49,611 nt of DNA from Bacteroidales bacterium (GTDB taxonomy: Bacteria > Bacteroidota > Bacteroidia > Bacteroidales > UBA932): assembly GCA_017398335.1 (NCBI GenBank), contig JAFQGK010000056.1, positions 1 through 49,611 on the forward strand, in the 5' to 3' direction. A program made the position numbers and the translations under genes. Position 1 is the stretch's first letter. Each line of letters starts with the position of its first letter. Positions 1 through 9,342 of the stretch are shown here, one piece after another. Below the pieces are notes generated by a model. That model saw nothing but the letters and a program-made list of their open reading frames with translations, was not told where the DNA came from and ran no database searches.

Positions 1-13
1 ATATTCTGAATTT

Positions 14-865
14 ATGAGAAAGTTTACAGCTATCCTTGCAGCATTTCTTCTAATGTTGCCATTCATTTCTTCTGCGGCAGATAAACAGGAGAAGGATTAT
101 GACCTTAAGGTTATTTCTTACAACATCAGGATGGGTGCGGCAAAAGACGGCACCAATTCCTGGGAGTTCAGATACCCTGCTACAGCATTGATGATAGAGG
201 ACCAGAAACCTGATGTCTTCGGTCTTCAGGAGGCGTTTTCCTATCAGGTTCGATTCATCGCGGAAAATTTCAAGGATTACGACAATGTCGGAGTCGGAAG
301 AGACAATGGTAAGGATAAGGGAGAATTCATGTCCATCTTCTGGAACAAGAAGACCGTAAAGATGGTCAAGTGGGGTACATTCTGGTTGTCCGAGACTCCG
401 GAAAAGCCATCGATGGGTTGGGATGCTGCCTGCAAGAGAACAGCTACATGGGCTCTTATGAAGGATAAGAGGACTGGAAAGATGTTCTATTTTGTAAATA
501 CTCACCTTGATCACAAAGGAAAGGAAGCTCAGAGAAAAGGTCTTGAACTTATCGTTTCCAGAATTGACGAGATAAATCCTAAGGGTTATCCTATGATTCT
601 TACCGGAGATTTCAATATCAAGCCGGACAATGTCGCTCTCAAAGGTCTTGAGGAAAAGATGCAGTCTGCCAGAAAGATTGCTCCTAAGACAGATAATGCT
701 GCAACATTCAACAATTGGGGCAAGGCAAAATCTGATATGGTCATTGACTATATCTATGTGTCAGGATTCAGTGCTTGTCCGGAGTATCATACTATAAACG
801 AAAAATACGGGGACTGGAAATATATTTCAGACCATTATCCTATCTACGCAAAACTTATTTTTTAA
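14..865 (+). CDS. Secreted endonuclease/exonuclease/phosphatase family protein
   Basis: 283 aa. An N-terminal signal peptide (about residues 1-21, ending SSAA) precedes one complete endonuclease/exonuclease/phosphatase fold. Family landmarks appear in order: SYNIRMG, the metal-binding Glu in GLQEA, VNTHLDHKG, LTGDFNIKPD, IDYIYVSG and the C-terminal SDHYP. All metal and catalytic positions expected for this DNase I/sphingomyelinase-like fold are present. The substrate cannot be told from sequence; exported Bacteroidetes members are annotated as nucleases, phosphodiesterases or sugar-phosphate phosphatases. The 3' end overlaps the convergent dnaE stop by 11 bp. The gene starts 14 bases into the window, so its promoter and operon partners are not visible. 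Confidence 0.9.
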   Translation: MRKFTAILAAFLLMLPFISSAADKQEKDYDLKVISYNIRMGAAKDGTNSWEFRYPATALMIEDQKPDVFGLQEAFSYQVRFIAENFKDYDNVGVGRDNGKDKGEFMSIFWNKKTVKMVKWGTFWLSETPEKPSMGWDAACKRTATWALMKDKRTGKMFYFVNTHLDHKGKEAQRKGLELIVSRIDEINPKGYPMILTGDFNIKPDNVALKGLEEKMQSARKIAPKTDNAATFNNWGKAKSDMVIDYIYVSGFSACPEYHTINEKYGDWKYISDHYPIYAKLIF

Positions 866-3800
866 CCACACTGTAGCTGATGTTCAGGCTCTGGAGTTCT
901 TCCAGCAGCTGATCTGTTACGGCTACTTTGAATTTGCGTGAAAGGAATTCTATATTCCATTTCTTGTCGGGATCATAGAGGAACATTGTGAGCGGTACGT
1001 TTCCTTTGTTCCTCTTTATCATTTTCACGAGTTTTTCACGGAATTCCGGCGTCAGCATAGGCGTTGATATCTGGATTGAAAAGCCCTTTACAAAAGAGTC
1101 TGTAGCATTTCCAAGAAGCATGATGTTCTTGACCTTGAATGCGTATGGAGACGGCTTTGCCGGTTCTTTTGTCTTTTCGTCCTGTTTTACGAAGTATTTC
1201 TCCTCAATGATACCTTCGATAAGTATAGCGCTGTTGAGCTGCATGTAGCCCATGAATGCTTCGTGGTCCTTTCCGAAAAGGGCCAGTTCGTAACTGCCGC
1301 TCTTGTCTTCAATCACGGTTTTTGACCAAGGACGTCCAGTTTTTGTGGTCATCAGCTGTGAACTTGTCACAAAACCGGCTATTGCGGCCTTCATTTTTGT
1401 CTTTTTTGCTTCACATTCGCTGACAAGGTTGTCGAGTTCCGTCACCTGACATGTCGTGAAATTATCAAGTTCGAACTGGTAGCGGTCCAGTGGATGAGAG
1501 GACAGATACATTCCCACCAGTTCCTTTTCATAATGAAGCTTCTCCAGAATATCCTCTTCTCCCTGCATTGCCGGAATTTCAGGGCGTTCCGGCTTCATTT
1601 CTTCCACTTCTCCGAAAAGCGAAACAGCACTTTCTTCGCTGTCTTTTCTGTACAGTTCGCCGTACCTGATAATTGTGTCGATGAAAAGGTCACCGTTCTT
1701 GCCCGGAGTCGTGAACTGCTTCCTGTTGATTCCGAAGCTGTCAAATGCCCCGGAATGAAGGAGTGATTCGAATGCTTTTCGGTTTACGATGCCTGACATT
1801 CTTTCCACAAAATCGTAGATATCCTTGAACACTCCGTTGGCCTCACGTTCAGCGATAATGGCGCGTACAATATTATCTCCGAAGCCTTTGATGCCACCGA
1901 GACCAAAACGGATCTCTCCGTTCCTGTTAACGGTGAATCTGGCGTCAGACTCGTTAATATCCGGATTCAGAACCTTGATACCGTTCTTCTTGCAGTCATC
2001 CATGATCTTCTTGATCTCATCCATATTGGAGAGGTTCTTGGTCAGGTTGGCTGCCTGGAACTCGGCAGGATAATGAGCTTTGAGCCATCCGGTCTGGTAG
2101 CTTACCCATGCGTAACACGTTGCATGCGATTTGTTGAACGCATATGATGCAAACTTCACCCAGTCCTTCCAGATCTTTTCAAGGGTTTCCTGTGGATGTC
2201 CGTTCTTTATACCACCGTTTATGAATTTGTCTTTCAATGAGTTAAGAAGGTCTATAATCTTCTTTCCCATTGCCTTTCTGAGGGTGTCCGCCTCGCCTCT
2301 GGTAAAGTCCGCAAGCTTTCTTGACAGAAGCATCACCTGCTCCTGATATACGGTGATTCCGTATGTGTCCTGAAGGATTTCCTCCATTGCAGGAAGGTCA
2401 TATTCTATAGGCTTGCGGCCCTGTTTCCTGTCGACGAAATCAGGGATATAGTCCATCGGACCCGGACGGTAGAGGGCATTCATGGCGATGAGGTCCTCGA
2501 AACGGGTCGGCTGAAGCTTGATAAGCCATTCCTTCATTCCAGGAGATTCGAACTGGAATACGCTGGTTGTGTCTCCTCGTCCGTATAGTGCATATGTCTC
2601 GGCATCGTCGATAGGAATCTTTTCAATATCGAATTCGATACCGTGACGTTTCTTTATGTTTGCCTGACACTCTTTGATGATGGATAGCGTCCTCAATCCA
2701 AGAAAGTCCATCTTGAGCATTCCGACCTCCTCGATATAGTGTCCGTCGTACTGTGAAACCCACACTTCTTCGCCGGTCAGCTTGTCGTTTGCTACGCAAA
2801 TAGGAATATATTCAGTCAGATTTCCTCTTCCGATAATCATAGCACAAGCATGTACACCAGTCTGACGTATGCAGCCTTCAAGCTTTGCAGCATAATTAAG
2901 CACATCCTTGACTTCGGAAGTACCATCTTCAAGTTCAGCCTTCAGTTCAGGAATGAGTTTGTAGCAATTCTTCAGTTTTGGCTTATAGCTGACCTCTTTC
3001 TTGTATTTCTTGAACTTCTTGCCATCCTTTTCAATAAGTTTCTGTCCATCTTCGAGAGTGTCGTTTTCTCCGAAAGGCTCCTCAGTGTCTTCCATCTGGA
3101 CGATAGGTTTGTCCGGAATCATCTTCGTAAGTCTGTTGGACTCCGGAATAGGAAGGTTGCTCACGCGTGCCACATCCTTGATGGCACTTTTTGCGGCCAT
3201 CGTACCATATGTGATTACGTGCGAAATGTGGTCCTTTCCGTACTTTTCCTCGATATATTGGAACACTCTGTAGCGTCCGTCGTCGTCAAAGTCTATGTCG
3301 ACATCGGGCATGTTGATACGGTCAGGGTTGAGGAATCGCTCGAAGAGAAGGTCGTACTTGATCGGGTCTATATTTGTGATTTTCAGGCAGTAAGCTACTG
3401 CAGAGCCTGCTGCTGAACCACGTCCGGGGCCTACAGATATTCCTTCCTTGCGGGCTGCGGCGATAAAGTCCTGTACTATGAGGAAGTAGTCCGGGAAGCC
3501 CATCTTGCAGATGGTCTTGAGCTCGAAATCGATTCGTTCCGCCTGTTCGTCGTTCAAGGTTTCTCCGTATCTCATCCTTGCTCCTTCGTAGGTAAGGTGG
3601 CATAGGTATGCAACTGATTTGCAGAATTCCTCTCCGCGTTCCGATCCGTCCTTGTTGCAGCGTCCTTCGTCGATTACTGACTTATATTTTTCAAGATATG
3701 AGTCAATGTTGCTCAAGAACTCCTCCGGCAGGTCGAATTTCGGGAGGATAGGGTCCTTGTCGACTTTGTAGACTTCTATCTTATCCGCAACCTCCAGAGT

Positions 3801-4619
3801 GTTTGAGAGGGTCTCAGGGTGCTTGTAGAAGAGATCGAGCATTTCTTCCTCGCTCTTCATATACTCCTGCTGGGTATATCTCATTCTGTCCGGATCGTCA
3901 AGATATGCGTTTGTCGTGAGACAGATGAGTCGGTCATGCGCAGGTCCGTCTTCCTTGCGGGTGAAATGTACGTCGTTTGTTGCGACGACCTTGGTACCTG
4001 TCTTAGCTGCAAGCTCGAAAATTCCTTCGTTTGCCACGAGCTGGTGTTCGTAAACTTCCTGCGACTGTCCCGGAATTTCCGTCTTGTGCAGCTGCACTTC
4101 AAGGTAGAAATCGTCTCCGAACACTTTCTTATGCCACTCGACTGCTTTTTCTGCAGCTGCCATGTCGCCGGCTATGATGTTTCTCGGCACCTCTCCTGCG
4201 ATACAGGCAGAACAGCACACCAGATCCTGGGAGTATTTCTCTACGATTTCGTGAGAAACTCTTGGTTTCTCGTAGTATTTTCCTTCAATATGTCCTGTCG
4301 AAACTATCTTCATCAGATTCTTGTAGCCATTGTAATTCTTGGCCAGAAGAATGAGGTGATAGTATCCTCGATGATCCTTGTCCTTGAGTTTGTGGTCGTA
4401 ATGCTTCGTTACATATATTTCGCATCCGACGATAGGCTTCACTTCAGGAAACTTCTTCGCCACCTTCAGGAATTCCTTTACACCGTACATGTTTCCATGG
4501 TCGGTGATGGCCAATGCCGGCATTTCAAGCTCTTTTGCCCTTTCAAACAGGCTTGCTATCGATGCCTGACCGTCAAGAATGGAGTACTGTGTGTGGACAT
4601 GAAGATGGACGAATGACAT
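855..4619 (-). CDS. dnaE: DNA polymerase III alpha subunit
   Basis: About 1254 aa, the replicative polymerase catalytic subunit. It opens with a PHP domain (HLHVHTQYSILDG), followed by the polymerase palm with GPGRGSAAGS and the catalytic acidic motif PDVDIDFDDDGR (D439, D441), the thumb/fingers with the beta-binding region, a helix-hairpin-helix segment (GLGGIKGFGDN) and a C-terminal OB-fold. Length fits Bacteroidetes DnaE. I chose the ATG at 4619 (MSFVHLHV). The upstream in-frame ATG at 4643 lies within or upstream of the promoter -7 box at 4641-4648, so it would not be transcribed. Cytoplasmic and presumably essential. Confidence 0.97.
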   Translation of the reverse strand: MSFVHLHVHTQYSILDGQASIASLFERAKELEMPALAITDHGNMYGVKEFLKVAKKFPEVKPIVGCEIYVTKHYDHKLKDKDHRGYYHLILLAKNYNGYKNLMKIVSTGHIEGKYYEKPRVSHEIVEKYSQDLVCCSACIAGEVPRNIIAGDMAAAEKAVEWHKKVFGDDFYLEVQLHKTEIPGQSQEVYEHQLVANEGIFELAAKTGTKVVATNDVHFTRKEDGPAHDRLICLTTNAYLDDPDRMRYTQQEYMKSEEEMLDLFYKHPETLSNTLEVADKIEVYKVDKDPILPKFDLPEEFLSNIDSYLEKYKSVIDEGRCNKDGSERGEEFCKSVAYLCHLTYEGARMRYGETLNDEQAERIDFELKTICKMGFPDYFLIVQDFIAAARKEGISVGPGRGSAAGSAVAYCLKITNIDPIKYDLLFERFLNPDRINMPDVDIDFDDDGRYRVFQYIEEKYGKDHISHVITYGTMAAKSAIKDVARVSNLPIPESNRLTKMIPDKPIVQMEDTEEPFGENDTLEDGQKLIEKDGKKFKKYKKEVSYKPKLKNCYKLIPELKAELEDGTSEVKDVLNYAAKLEGCIRQTGVHACAMIIGRGNLTEYIPICVANDKLTGEEVWVSQYDGHYIEEVGMLKMDFLGLRTLSIIKECQANIKKRHGIEFDIEKIPIDDAETYALYGRGDTTSVFQFESPGMKEWLIKLQPTRFEDLIAMNALYRPGPMDYIPDFVDRKQGRKPIEYDLPAMEEILQDTYGITVYQEQVMLLSRKLADFTRGEADTLRKAMGKKIIDLLNSLKDKFINGGIKNGHPQETLEKIWKDWVKFASYAFNKSHATCYAWVSYQTGWLKAHYPAEFQAANLTKNLSNMDEIKKIMDDCKKNGIKVLNPDINESDARFTVNRNGEIRFGLGGIKGFGDNIVRAIIAEREANGVFKDIYDFVERMSGIVNRKAFESLLHSGAFDSFGINRKQFTTPGKNGDLFIDTIIRYGELYRKDSEESAVSLFGEVEEMKPERPEIPAMQGEEDILEKLHYEKELVGMYLSSHPLDRYQFELDNFTTCQVTELDNLVSECEAKKTKMKAAIAGFVTSSQLMTTKTGRPWSKTVIEDKSGSYELALFGKDHEAFMGYMQLNSAILIEGIIEEKYFVKQDEKTKEPAKPSPYAFKVKNIMLLGNATDSFVKGFSIQISTPMLTPEFREKLVKMIKRNKGNVPLTMFLYDPDKKWNIEFLSRKFKVAVTDQLLEELQSLNISYSVVKK

Positions 4620-4640
4620 AGTTGTATTTTTAAAGGAAAA

Positions 4641-4673
4641 CAAAGATATGCAAAAAGCATCTACCTATCAAAA
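4641..4673 (-). promoter_or_regulatory. dnaE promoter (Bacteroidetes -33/-7)
   Basis: On the minus strand TTTTG (4673-4669) and TATCTTTG (4648-4641) are separated by 20 nt, an exact match to the Bacteroidetes primary-sigma consensus TTTG-N19..21-TAnnTTTG. The predicted start near 4634 gives a leader of about 15 nt before the ATG at 4619. The -33 box abuts the T-rich tail of the upstream terminator. Confidence 0.75.
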
Positions 4674-4716
4674 ATAAAATTCCCTCTGACGTCAAATGCT
4701 TGAACATCAGAGGGAA
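4664..4716 (-). terminator. Rho-independent terminator of the small lipoprotein gene
   Basis: Reading the minus strand, TTCCCTCTGA (4716-4707) pairs with TCAGAGGGAA (4689-4680), a perfect 10-bp stem. A T-rich run (complement of 4664-4679) follows. It ends the transcript of the lipocalin-like gene and separates it from dnaE. Confidence 0.75.
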
Positions 4717-4739
4717 AAGTTTTCAACAATATACTAAGG

Positions 4740-5120
4740 TCAGATTTTCTTCAGTGTCATTACGAATTCCCCTTCCATATCCATAAGCCCTTTTCCTCCG
4801 TAGATGACAAGCTTTCTGCCTTTCAGCTCATATGGTGTGGATATTCCGTCAATAATGAGATCGTCTTCTGTGATTGAATAAGTAGATGTCTCTGTTGATA
4901 TTTCTTCTCCGGGAACAGTTGAAGCTGTTTCAAGCACACCGCCTTCCTTGAATGTAAGCACCATGTTGATTCCTTGCTCTTCAAAGTTAATGTCAAGGGT
5001 GGCTCCCATGGCCTTTACCTGCATGCTTTCGCACTTCCATGAACCGATGATCTGTGTTTCTTTCGAGCAGGATACAAGGCTGAGAACGGCCATTGCCGCA
5101 ATAATAAGAAATCTTTTCAT
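4740..5120 (-). CDS. Small lipocalin-like lipoprotein
   Basis: 126 aa. The start is set at the ATG at 5120 (MKRFLIIAAMAVLSLVSCSKE). The longer in-frame reading adds 20 residues with no signal-peptide character. The lipobox LVSC places the modified Cys near residue 18. The mature part begins IIGSWKCESMQVKAMG and continues as alternating beta-strand sequence with YSITEDDLIIDG and YELKGRKLVIYG, the pattern of Bacteroidetes lipocalin-like lipoproteins. Ligand and function unknown. Single-gene transcript, divergent from the phosphatase. Confidence 0.75.
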   Translation of the reverse strand: MKRFLIIAAMAVLSLVSCSKETQIIGSWKCESMQVKAMGATLDINFEEQGINMVLTFKEGGVLETASTVPGEEISTETSTYSITEDDLIIDGISTPYELKGRKLVIYGGKGLMDMEGEFVMTLKKI

Positions 5121-5219
5121 ATCGAAAGTTATTTTAAATCCAATGTTTTTTAGATGCGTAAAGTGTTGGAAATGTTGCAATATAAGTATGTCGACTCCGT
5201 ATTGAATGAAACAAATTCA

Positions 5220-5227
5220 TATATTTG
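5220..5227 (+). promoter_or_regulatory. -7 box of the histidine phosphatase gene
   Basis: TATATTTG matches TAnnTTTG exactly. The only upstream TTG (5202-5204) is 15 nt away, shorter than the usual 19-21, so the -33 element is weak. A start near 5234 would make the GTG at 5244 the first usable start codon. Confidence 0.5.
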
Positions 5228-5243
5228 CCGAAAACAGGCTACC

Positions 5244-6512
5244 GTGAAACACATCTTGCTCATAATCTGCATTTTTATATCAGCCTTTTTGTCGGCTGAG
5301 GCTCAGGACTATCGTGAAATCATCCGGAATAATCCGGCTTGGGCAGCGTCGAATCTGTACCAGTATGTATATTCCGAGACAGTTGACACGCCTGCTCCTA
5401 AAGGGTATAAACCGTTCTATATCAATCATTACGGCCGTCATGGATCGAGATATATGTCGTCTTCTGTCGAGTCTGATGCCGTCCGTGAGGTCTTTGCTTA
5501 TGCTGAGGCGGAAGGTTTACTGACAGAGGCAGGAAAAATGTTCTGGCGGGACGCAGGAATCGTGCTTGAGGAGCAGAACGGGGCAGTGGGTATGCTTACA
5601 TCCAAAGGAGCAGAGGAACTTTACGGTATAGGAGAGCGGATGGGACGTCGGTTTTCTCTGATATTTAAAGGAGACAGGTTCAGAAAAACAGTGAAGTGTG
5701 TTTCAAGCACGTCTCCAAGGTGCCTGATAAGCATGACGAAATTCACGGATGGTCTGAAAGACTGGATCAAAGGTCTGGAATATTGCTATATCACGGGTGC
5801 GGATCATTATGCATATCTTGCTTATCATCCGGAACCTGAAGAGGGACTGATAGTGTCCGGAGACAAGGAAATGGCTTTTCGTCGTGCAGAATCGCTTCCG
5901 GAGCTGCTTTTTGCACATTTCTTTACTGAAACGGATTGGATCAAGGACTTCGTAGGTGGGGATATTTACTGGTTTGAACGTCGTTTATATCAGTTTGCCT
6001 GTGTAGGTCAGCTTACAGACTACGGCAAATGTCTTCTCGAATATTTCCCGGAAGAACCGCTAGTCAAGAATTGGGAGGCAAGGAATGCCAGATTTTATGT
6101 GGCTTATGCAAATTCAAAGGAGCTGCCACACTATGCTACTCAGGTGGCAACTCCTCTGTTAAAGAAAATCATCGGCAGGATTGATCTTGCTCTTCAGCAC
6201 GGCAGCCCTGTGGCTGCGGACCTGTGTTTTGGTCATGATGTCACGCTTATGCCTCTGATTTCACACATCGGAATCCGTGGCATGCACGAAAGATTATCCT
6301 TTGAGGAAGTCAATGGAAGATGGGACTCCGCTGAATTCATAGGCATGGGTTCCAACATCCAGTTCGTGTTCTACAGGAATAATAAGGGTGATATCCTTGT
6401 CAAGATTCTTTATAATGAAAAGGAGACCGATATTCCTGCTTTGAAAACCTTCCAAGGCCCATATTACCGATGGGAGGATCTCAGAAACTATTTGGTGCAA
6501 AGTATTTCATAG
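5244..6512 (+). CDS. Secreted histidine-type acid phosphatase
   Basis: 422 aa from the GTG at 5244. This start gives a clean signal peptide (VKHILLIICIFISAFLSAEAQ) directly downstream of a -7 box; the in-frame ATG at 5154 adds 30 non-hydrophobic residues. The histidine acid phosphatase signature RHGSRY (from INHYGRHGSRY) supplies the nucleophilic His, and GHDVTLMPL near the C-terminus is the HD proton-donor motif. Bacteroides MINPP-type phytases, which share the HYGRHGSRY form, use HAE at that position, so a general phosphomonoesterase or phytase role are both possible. Located in the periplasm or secreted. The 3' end overlaps the convergent GH78-like gene by 25 bp. Confidence 0.85.
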   Translation: MKHILLIICIFISAFLSAEAQDYREIIRNNPAWAASNLYQYVYSETVDTPAPKGYKPFYINHYGRHGSRYMSSSVESDAVREVFAYAEAEGLLTEAGKMFWRDAGIVLEEQNGAVGMLTSKGAEELYGIGERMGRRFSLIFKGDRFRKTVKCVSSTSPRCLISMTKFTDGLKDWIKGLEYCYITGADHYAYLAYHPEPEEGLIVSGDKEMAFRRAESLPELLFAHFFTETDWIKDFVGGDIYWFERRLYQFACVGQLTDYGKCLLEYFPEEPLVKNWEARNARFYVAYANSKELPHYATQVATPLLKKIIGRIDLALQHGSPVAADLCFGHDVTLMPLISHIGIRGMHERLSFEEVNGRWDSAEFIGMGSNIQFVFYRNNKGDILVKILYNEKETDIPALKTFQGPYYRWEDLRNYLVQSIS

Positions 6513-8692
6513 GTTCCTGCGGTCACATCAATCTCTGTATCAGCAGCTTTGCCGTTGAGGGTTATTGATGTGTACGGGTTAGCTGGTACCTTTATCTTTG
6601 CGGTTGTTCCTTCCGGTACGATGACATTGAGCGTAAAGCAGCTGTCCGTATCCTTGAATGAAGATGAAATCTTTCCCATTACGCTCGGAATCTCTATGCT
6701 GCACTCTCTGATCAGAGGGTCAGGACAGACTTCGAATGATTTCCATCCTGCAACCGTAGGCCGTATTCCGCAGAGCTGTTCTGCTATGACAGTGAGCATT
6801 CCGCCGCTCCATGCGTGATTGGTGGATCCGCCGCCGAATCCTCCTTCTTCCCATCCTTCATACAGAGTCGAATGCAGCTGGTCTTCAATCATAGGCCCGA
6901 AACGTTTCTTGAATCTTTCAAGGGCGAAATCTCCGTGTCCGGTCTTGAACAGTGATTCGAGTACGTATTTCTCCATATACGGGCTGGCATTCTTCTGCTT
7001 TTTCATAAGGTTGAAGATTGTCTCATATTTGCTGCTGTCCGCCAATCCGGAGAGAATTGCCATTGCGTGGATTCTGTCATCGGTCGCGCCTAAATAACTC
7101 GGATATCTGTAGGCATATCCGTTCCAGTTTTTATTGAATGCCGTGTATATGCTCTGTCGGATGTTCTCGTATCCCGGAATATCCGCCTCGTTTCCTGTCA
7201 CCTCTGCCATCTTTATGGCTGATTCCAAGGCAAGATAATGCCAGGAAGCAAGTATGAGCCTGATGTCAATGTGGTATCCCCAGTCTCCCCACGACCATTC
7301 TCCGCTTCGGAATTCAGTCAGTCCGTCTTTGTCGAGATTCCATACCGAGAGATAGCGTTTTACTGCCGGATAGGCGTGTTCAATGGTCTTCAGGTCGCCG
7401 GTATGCATATAATAATACCAGAATCCGTAGGTGCTTATTGATGAAAGCATCTGTGCGGGAAGCTCCTTTTTCCAAGTTCCGGATGGAACAGGGGAGTAAA
7501 GGGTCCCGTCTTCGCGCTGCCAGTCGACAAGTTCATATATAGCTTTCTTCATGAGTGCATTTGCCTCCGGGGAAAGCTGATAGAAGCTCTGGCCGATGAG
7601 GATTGTGACATCGCCCCACCATTGGGCCCTTTCTCTGTCAGGACAATCGAAATAGGTGTCACGCATATTGACGTACAGAGTCCTCATAGCCTTTTCCCAG
7701 AAACGGTTGATCATGTCATCCGAACAGGTGAATGAGCCTTCCCTTTCACAGTTGTAGCCTGTTTCGCGGTAGCGGATTGCGTGTATTTCAATGCCGGAGT
7801 TTTCAGGATAGATTATGCGGAGTTTATCTCCGTTCATCCATCCGAGGGATTCATGGCACTGCTGTCCTTTCTTTGTTATATATTCCGCCCTGATACAAGG
7901 CTCGCTTCCTCCCATTATGTGGTCGGTCTCCAGTCTTATGACCTTTCCTTCTTCTGCTGCAGTCAGTTCTATCACCGGGGTCATCTGCATGTTGTAAGGA
8001 AGCCTTGCGGAAAGTGTTATATTGCCGTCGTCATCCTTGCTTTCTGTCCATTCAGCATTTTTTACGCCATAGTCCTTCCATTGAGGGATCGGTCTGACAA
8101 CAAGATTTCCCCATGGCAGACTGCCCCATTTTCCTATTTCAAGCGACGGTTTCAGCCTATCCTGGCCTTCAAGGCGTGCGTCGTATCTGATGTTTGCTTC
8201 AGATAGTCTGTAGTTGGGTTTCGGGTTGTCTGCCATCTGATAGCAGTCAAGTCTCTGGCTGAGCCATGTCTTGTCGCTGAACAATCCTATGGCCGGAGCC
8301 TCTACTATGAGGCCTGACTGCCCGCTGCTGTTGTGTGAGAAGCCTGATTTCCCGAAATACCAGAGCAGGACCCTGATCTCGTTCTTTCCTTTCTTAAGGT
8401 AAGATGCAAGGTCAACGACATCATAATATGTGTCGTTCCTGTTCGGGCCGCGCTTGAGTCCTCCCTCGAATACAACCATCTCGCCGTTGATCCACAGCCA
8501 GTACTTAGAATCGGCAGCTATCTTGGCCTCTGCCTTTTTCATGTTTTTTTTCAGGACAAATTCCTTCTGGAACTCGATCCAGACATTTCTGTCATTTCTT
8601 GTAGAGTCGTCAGCTGTTATCCAATTAGCGGTCTGGGCGAATGCCATTGACGGGATCAGCATTATCAAAAGGCTGAAAATCAGTCGTTTCAT
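6488..8692 (-). CDS. Secreted GH78-like (alpha-L-rhamnosidase family) glycoside hydrolase
   Basis: 734 aa with signal peptide MKRLIFSLLIMLIPSMAFAQ. N-terminal beta-sandwich domains (residues about 25-300, with DSKYWLWINGE and a jelly-roll segment) precede an (alpha/alpha)6 catalytic domain. The family signature appears as DCPDRERAQWWGD at residues 349-361, a common variant of the GH78 form CPQRDERxGWxGD; later landmarks are WSWGDWG and a Gly/Trp-rich EGWEEGGFGGGS. A C-terminal beta-domain closes the protein. Likely reaction is hydrolysis of alpha-L-rhamnosides or a related sugar, but this variant subgroup is not functionally fixed. It is the last gene of the deoR-CBM9-GH78 operon divergent from the SusCD operon, so probably expressed under the same regulator. 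Confidence 0.82.
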   Translation of the reverse strand: MKRLIFSLLIMLIPSMAFAQTANWITADDSTRNDRNVWIEFQKEFVLKKNMKKAEAKIAADSKYWLWINGEMVVFEGGLKRGPNRNDTYYDVVDLASYLKKGKNEIRVLLWYFGKSGFSHNSSGQSGLIVEAPAIGLFSDKTWLSQRLDCYQMADNPKPNYRLSEANIRYDARLEGQDRLKPSLEIGKWGSLPWGNLVVRPIPQWKDYGVKNAEWTESKDDDGNITLSARLPYNMQMTPVIELTAAEEGKVIRLETDHIMGGSEPCIRAEYITKKGQQCHESLGWMNGDKLRIIYPENSGIEIHAIRYRETGYNCEREGSFTCSDDMINRFWEKAMRTLYVNMRDTYFDCPDRERAQWWGDVTILIGQSFYQLSPEANALMKKAIYELVDWQREDGTLYSPVPSGTWKKELPAQMLSSISTYGFWYYYMHTGDLKTIEHAYPAVKRYLSVWNLDKDGLTEFRSGEWSWGDWGYHIDIRLILASWHYLALESAIKMAEVTGNEADIPGYENIRQSIYTAFNKNWNGYAYRYPSYLGATDDRIHAMAILSGLADSSKYETIFNLMKKQKNASPYMEKYVLESLFKTGHGDFALERFKKRFGPMIEDQLHSTLYEGWEEGGFGGGSTNHAWSGGMLTVIAEQLCGIRPTVAGWKSFEVCPDPLIRECSIEIPSVMGKISSSFKDTDSCFTLNVIVPEGTTAKIKVPANPYTSITLNGKAADTEIDVTAGTYEILCTK

Positions 8693-8703
8693 TGTTATAG
8701 GTT

Positions 8704-9339
8704 CTATAGGTTTATTTCTCCGAAGAATTCAGGACAATGGAAGTTTGGAGTCGGCAGGTCAATAGGTGACCAGCTTAGGAAGTGCGGCTGTCTGCACTTG
8801 TCGCCGCATTTATAGAAATTCACTTTCAGGGATTCCGGTGCCTTTTCAAGACCGAGCGAAGCGAACGGTATGATTTCACCTACCATCCACTCTTTGTTGC
8901 TCAGGTCGGTCTGAGTATGAGGCAATGTGCTGAAGCATCTGATCCTTGAGATAGATTCAGCATCAAAAAGTTCGAATTCCGTTCTGGAAAGACGATGTGC
9001 CGCAAGCTTGGTGGCGATACATGTTACCTCTATATTATAATATCCCTCTCCGACAGGATCCTTTATGAAAGTCTCGACGCAGCTGTCTTCCCATACGGGA
9101 CCATTGTTTTCAAGTACGGCACCGAGTACATGCTCCTCCTTGACCTTATAGAGGAGACAAAGCGCTGTGTCGGAAGCTGCAATATATACGGTGACGTCGG
9201 GAGAATAAGGATATTCCGGCCAGTTGACACAGGCAACTTTTTCCTCTGTGGCATGTGTCAGCATAGCTTTGATAAAGTCATTTTCGGAAAATTGCTCCAG
9301 CTCCGGAATGTGCCGGATTCTGACTTTCTTCTTTTCCAT
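8704..9339 (-). CDS. CBM9-like carbohydrate-binding family protein
   Basis: 211 aa without a signal peptide. The sequence follows the DOMON/CBM9-like pattern found in Bacteroidetes sugar-utilisation loci: VNWPEYPYSPDVTVYIAASDTAL, a loop PVWEDSCVETFI, YYNIEVTCIATKLAAHR and a C-terminal LKVNFYKCGD. It is 3 nt downstream of the regulator and 11 nt upstream of the GH78-like gene, so clearly cotranscribed. With no export signal it would be cytoplasmic, which is odd for a glycan-binding module; it may bind a small intracellular ligand. Function unproven. Confidence 0.72.
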   Translation of the reverse strand: MEKKKVRIRHIPELEQFSENDFIKAMLTHATEEKVACVNWPEYPYSPDVTVYIAASDTALCLLYKVKEEHVLGAVLENNGPVWEDSCVETFIKDPVGEGYYNIEVTCIATKLAAHRLSRTEFELFDAESISRIRCFSTLPHTQTDLSNKEWMVGEIIPFASLGLEKAPESLKVNFYKCGDKCRQPHFLSWSPIDLPTPNFHCPEFFGEINL

Positions 9340-9342
9340 ATG

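Noticed and set aside
3819-4616. 265-codon open frame opposite dnaE
   Set aside because: Antisense shadow of the dnaE PHP domain; no recognisable domain, Cys/His/Phe-rich nonsense composition, and the opposite frame is a conserved core gene.
5154-5243. Upstream in-frame ATG extension of the histidine phosphatase
   Set aside because: Adds 30 residues with no signal-peptide character and lies upstream of the -7 box; the GTG at 5244 begins a clean signal peptide.
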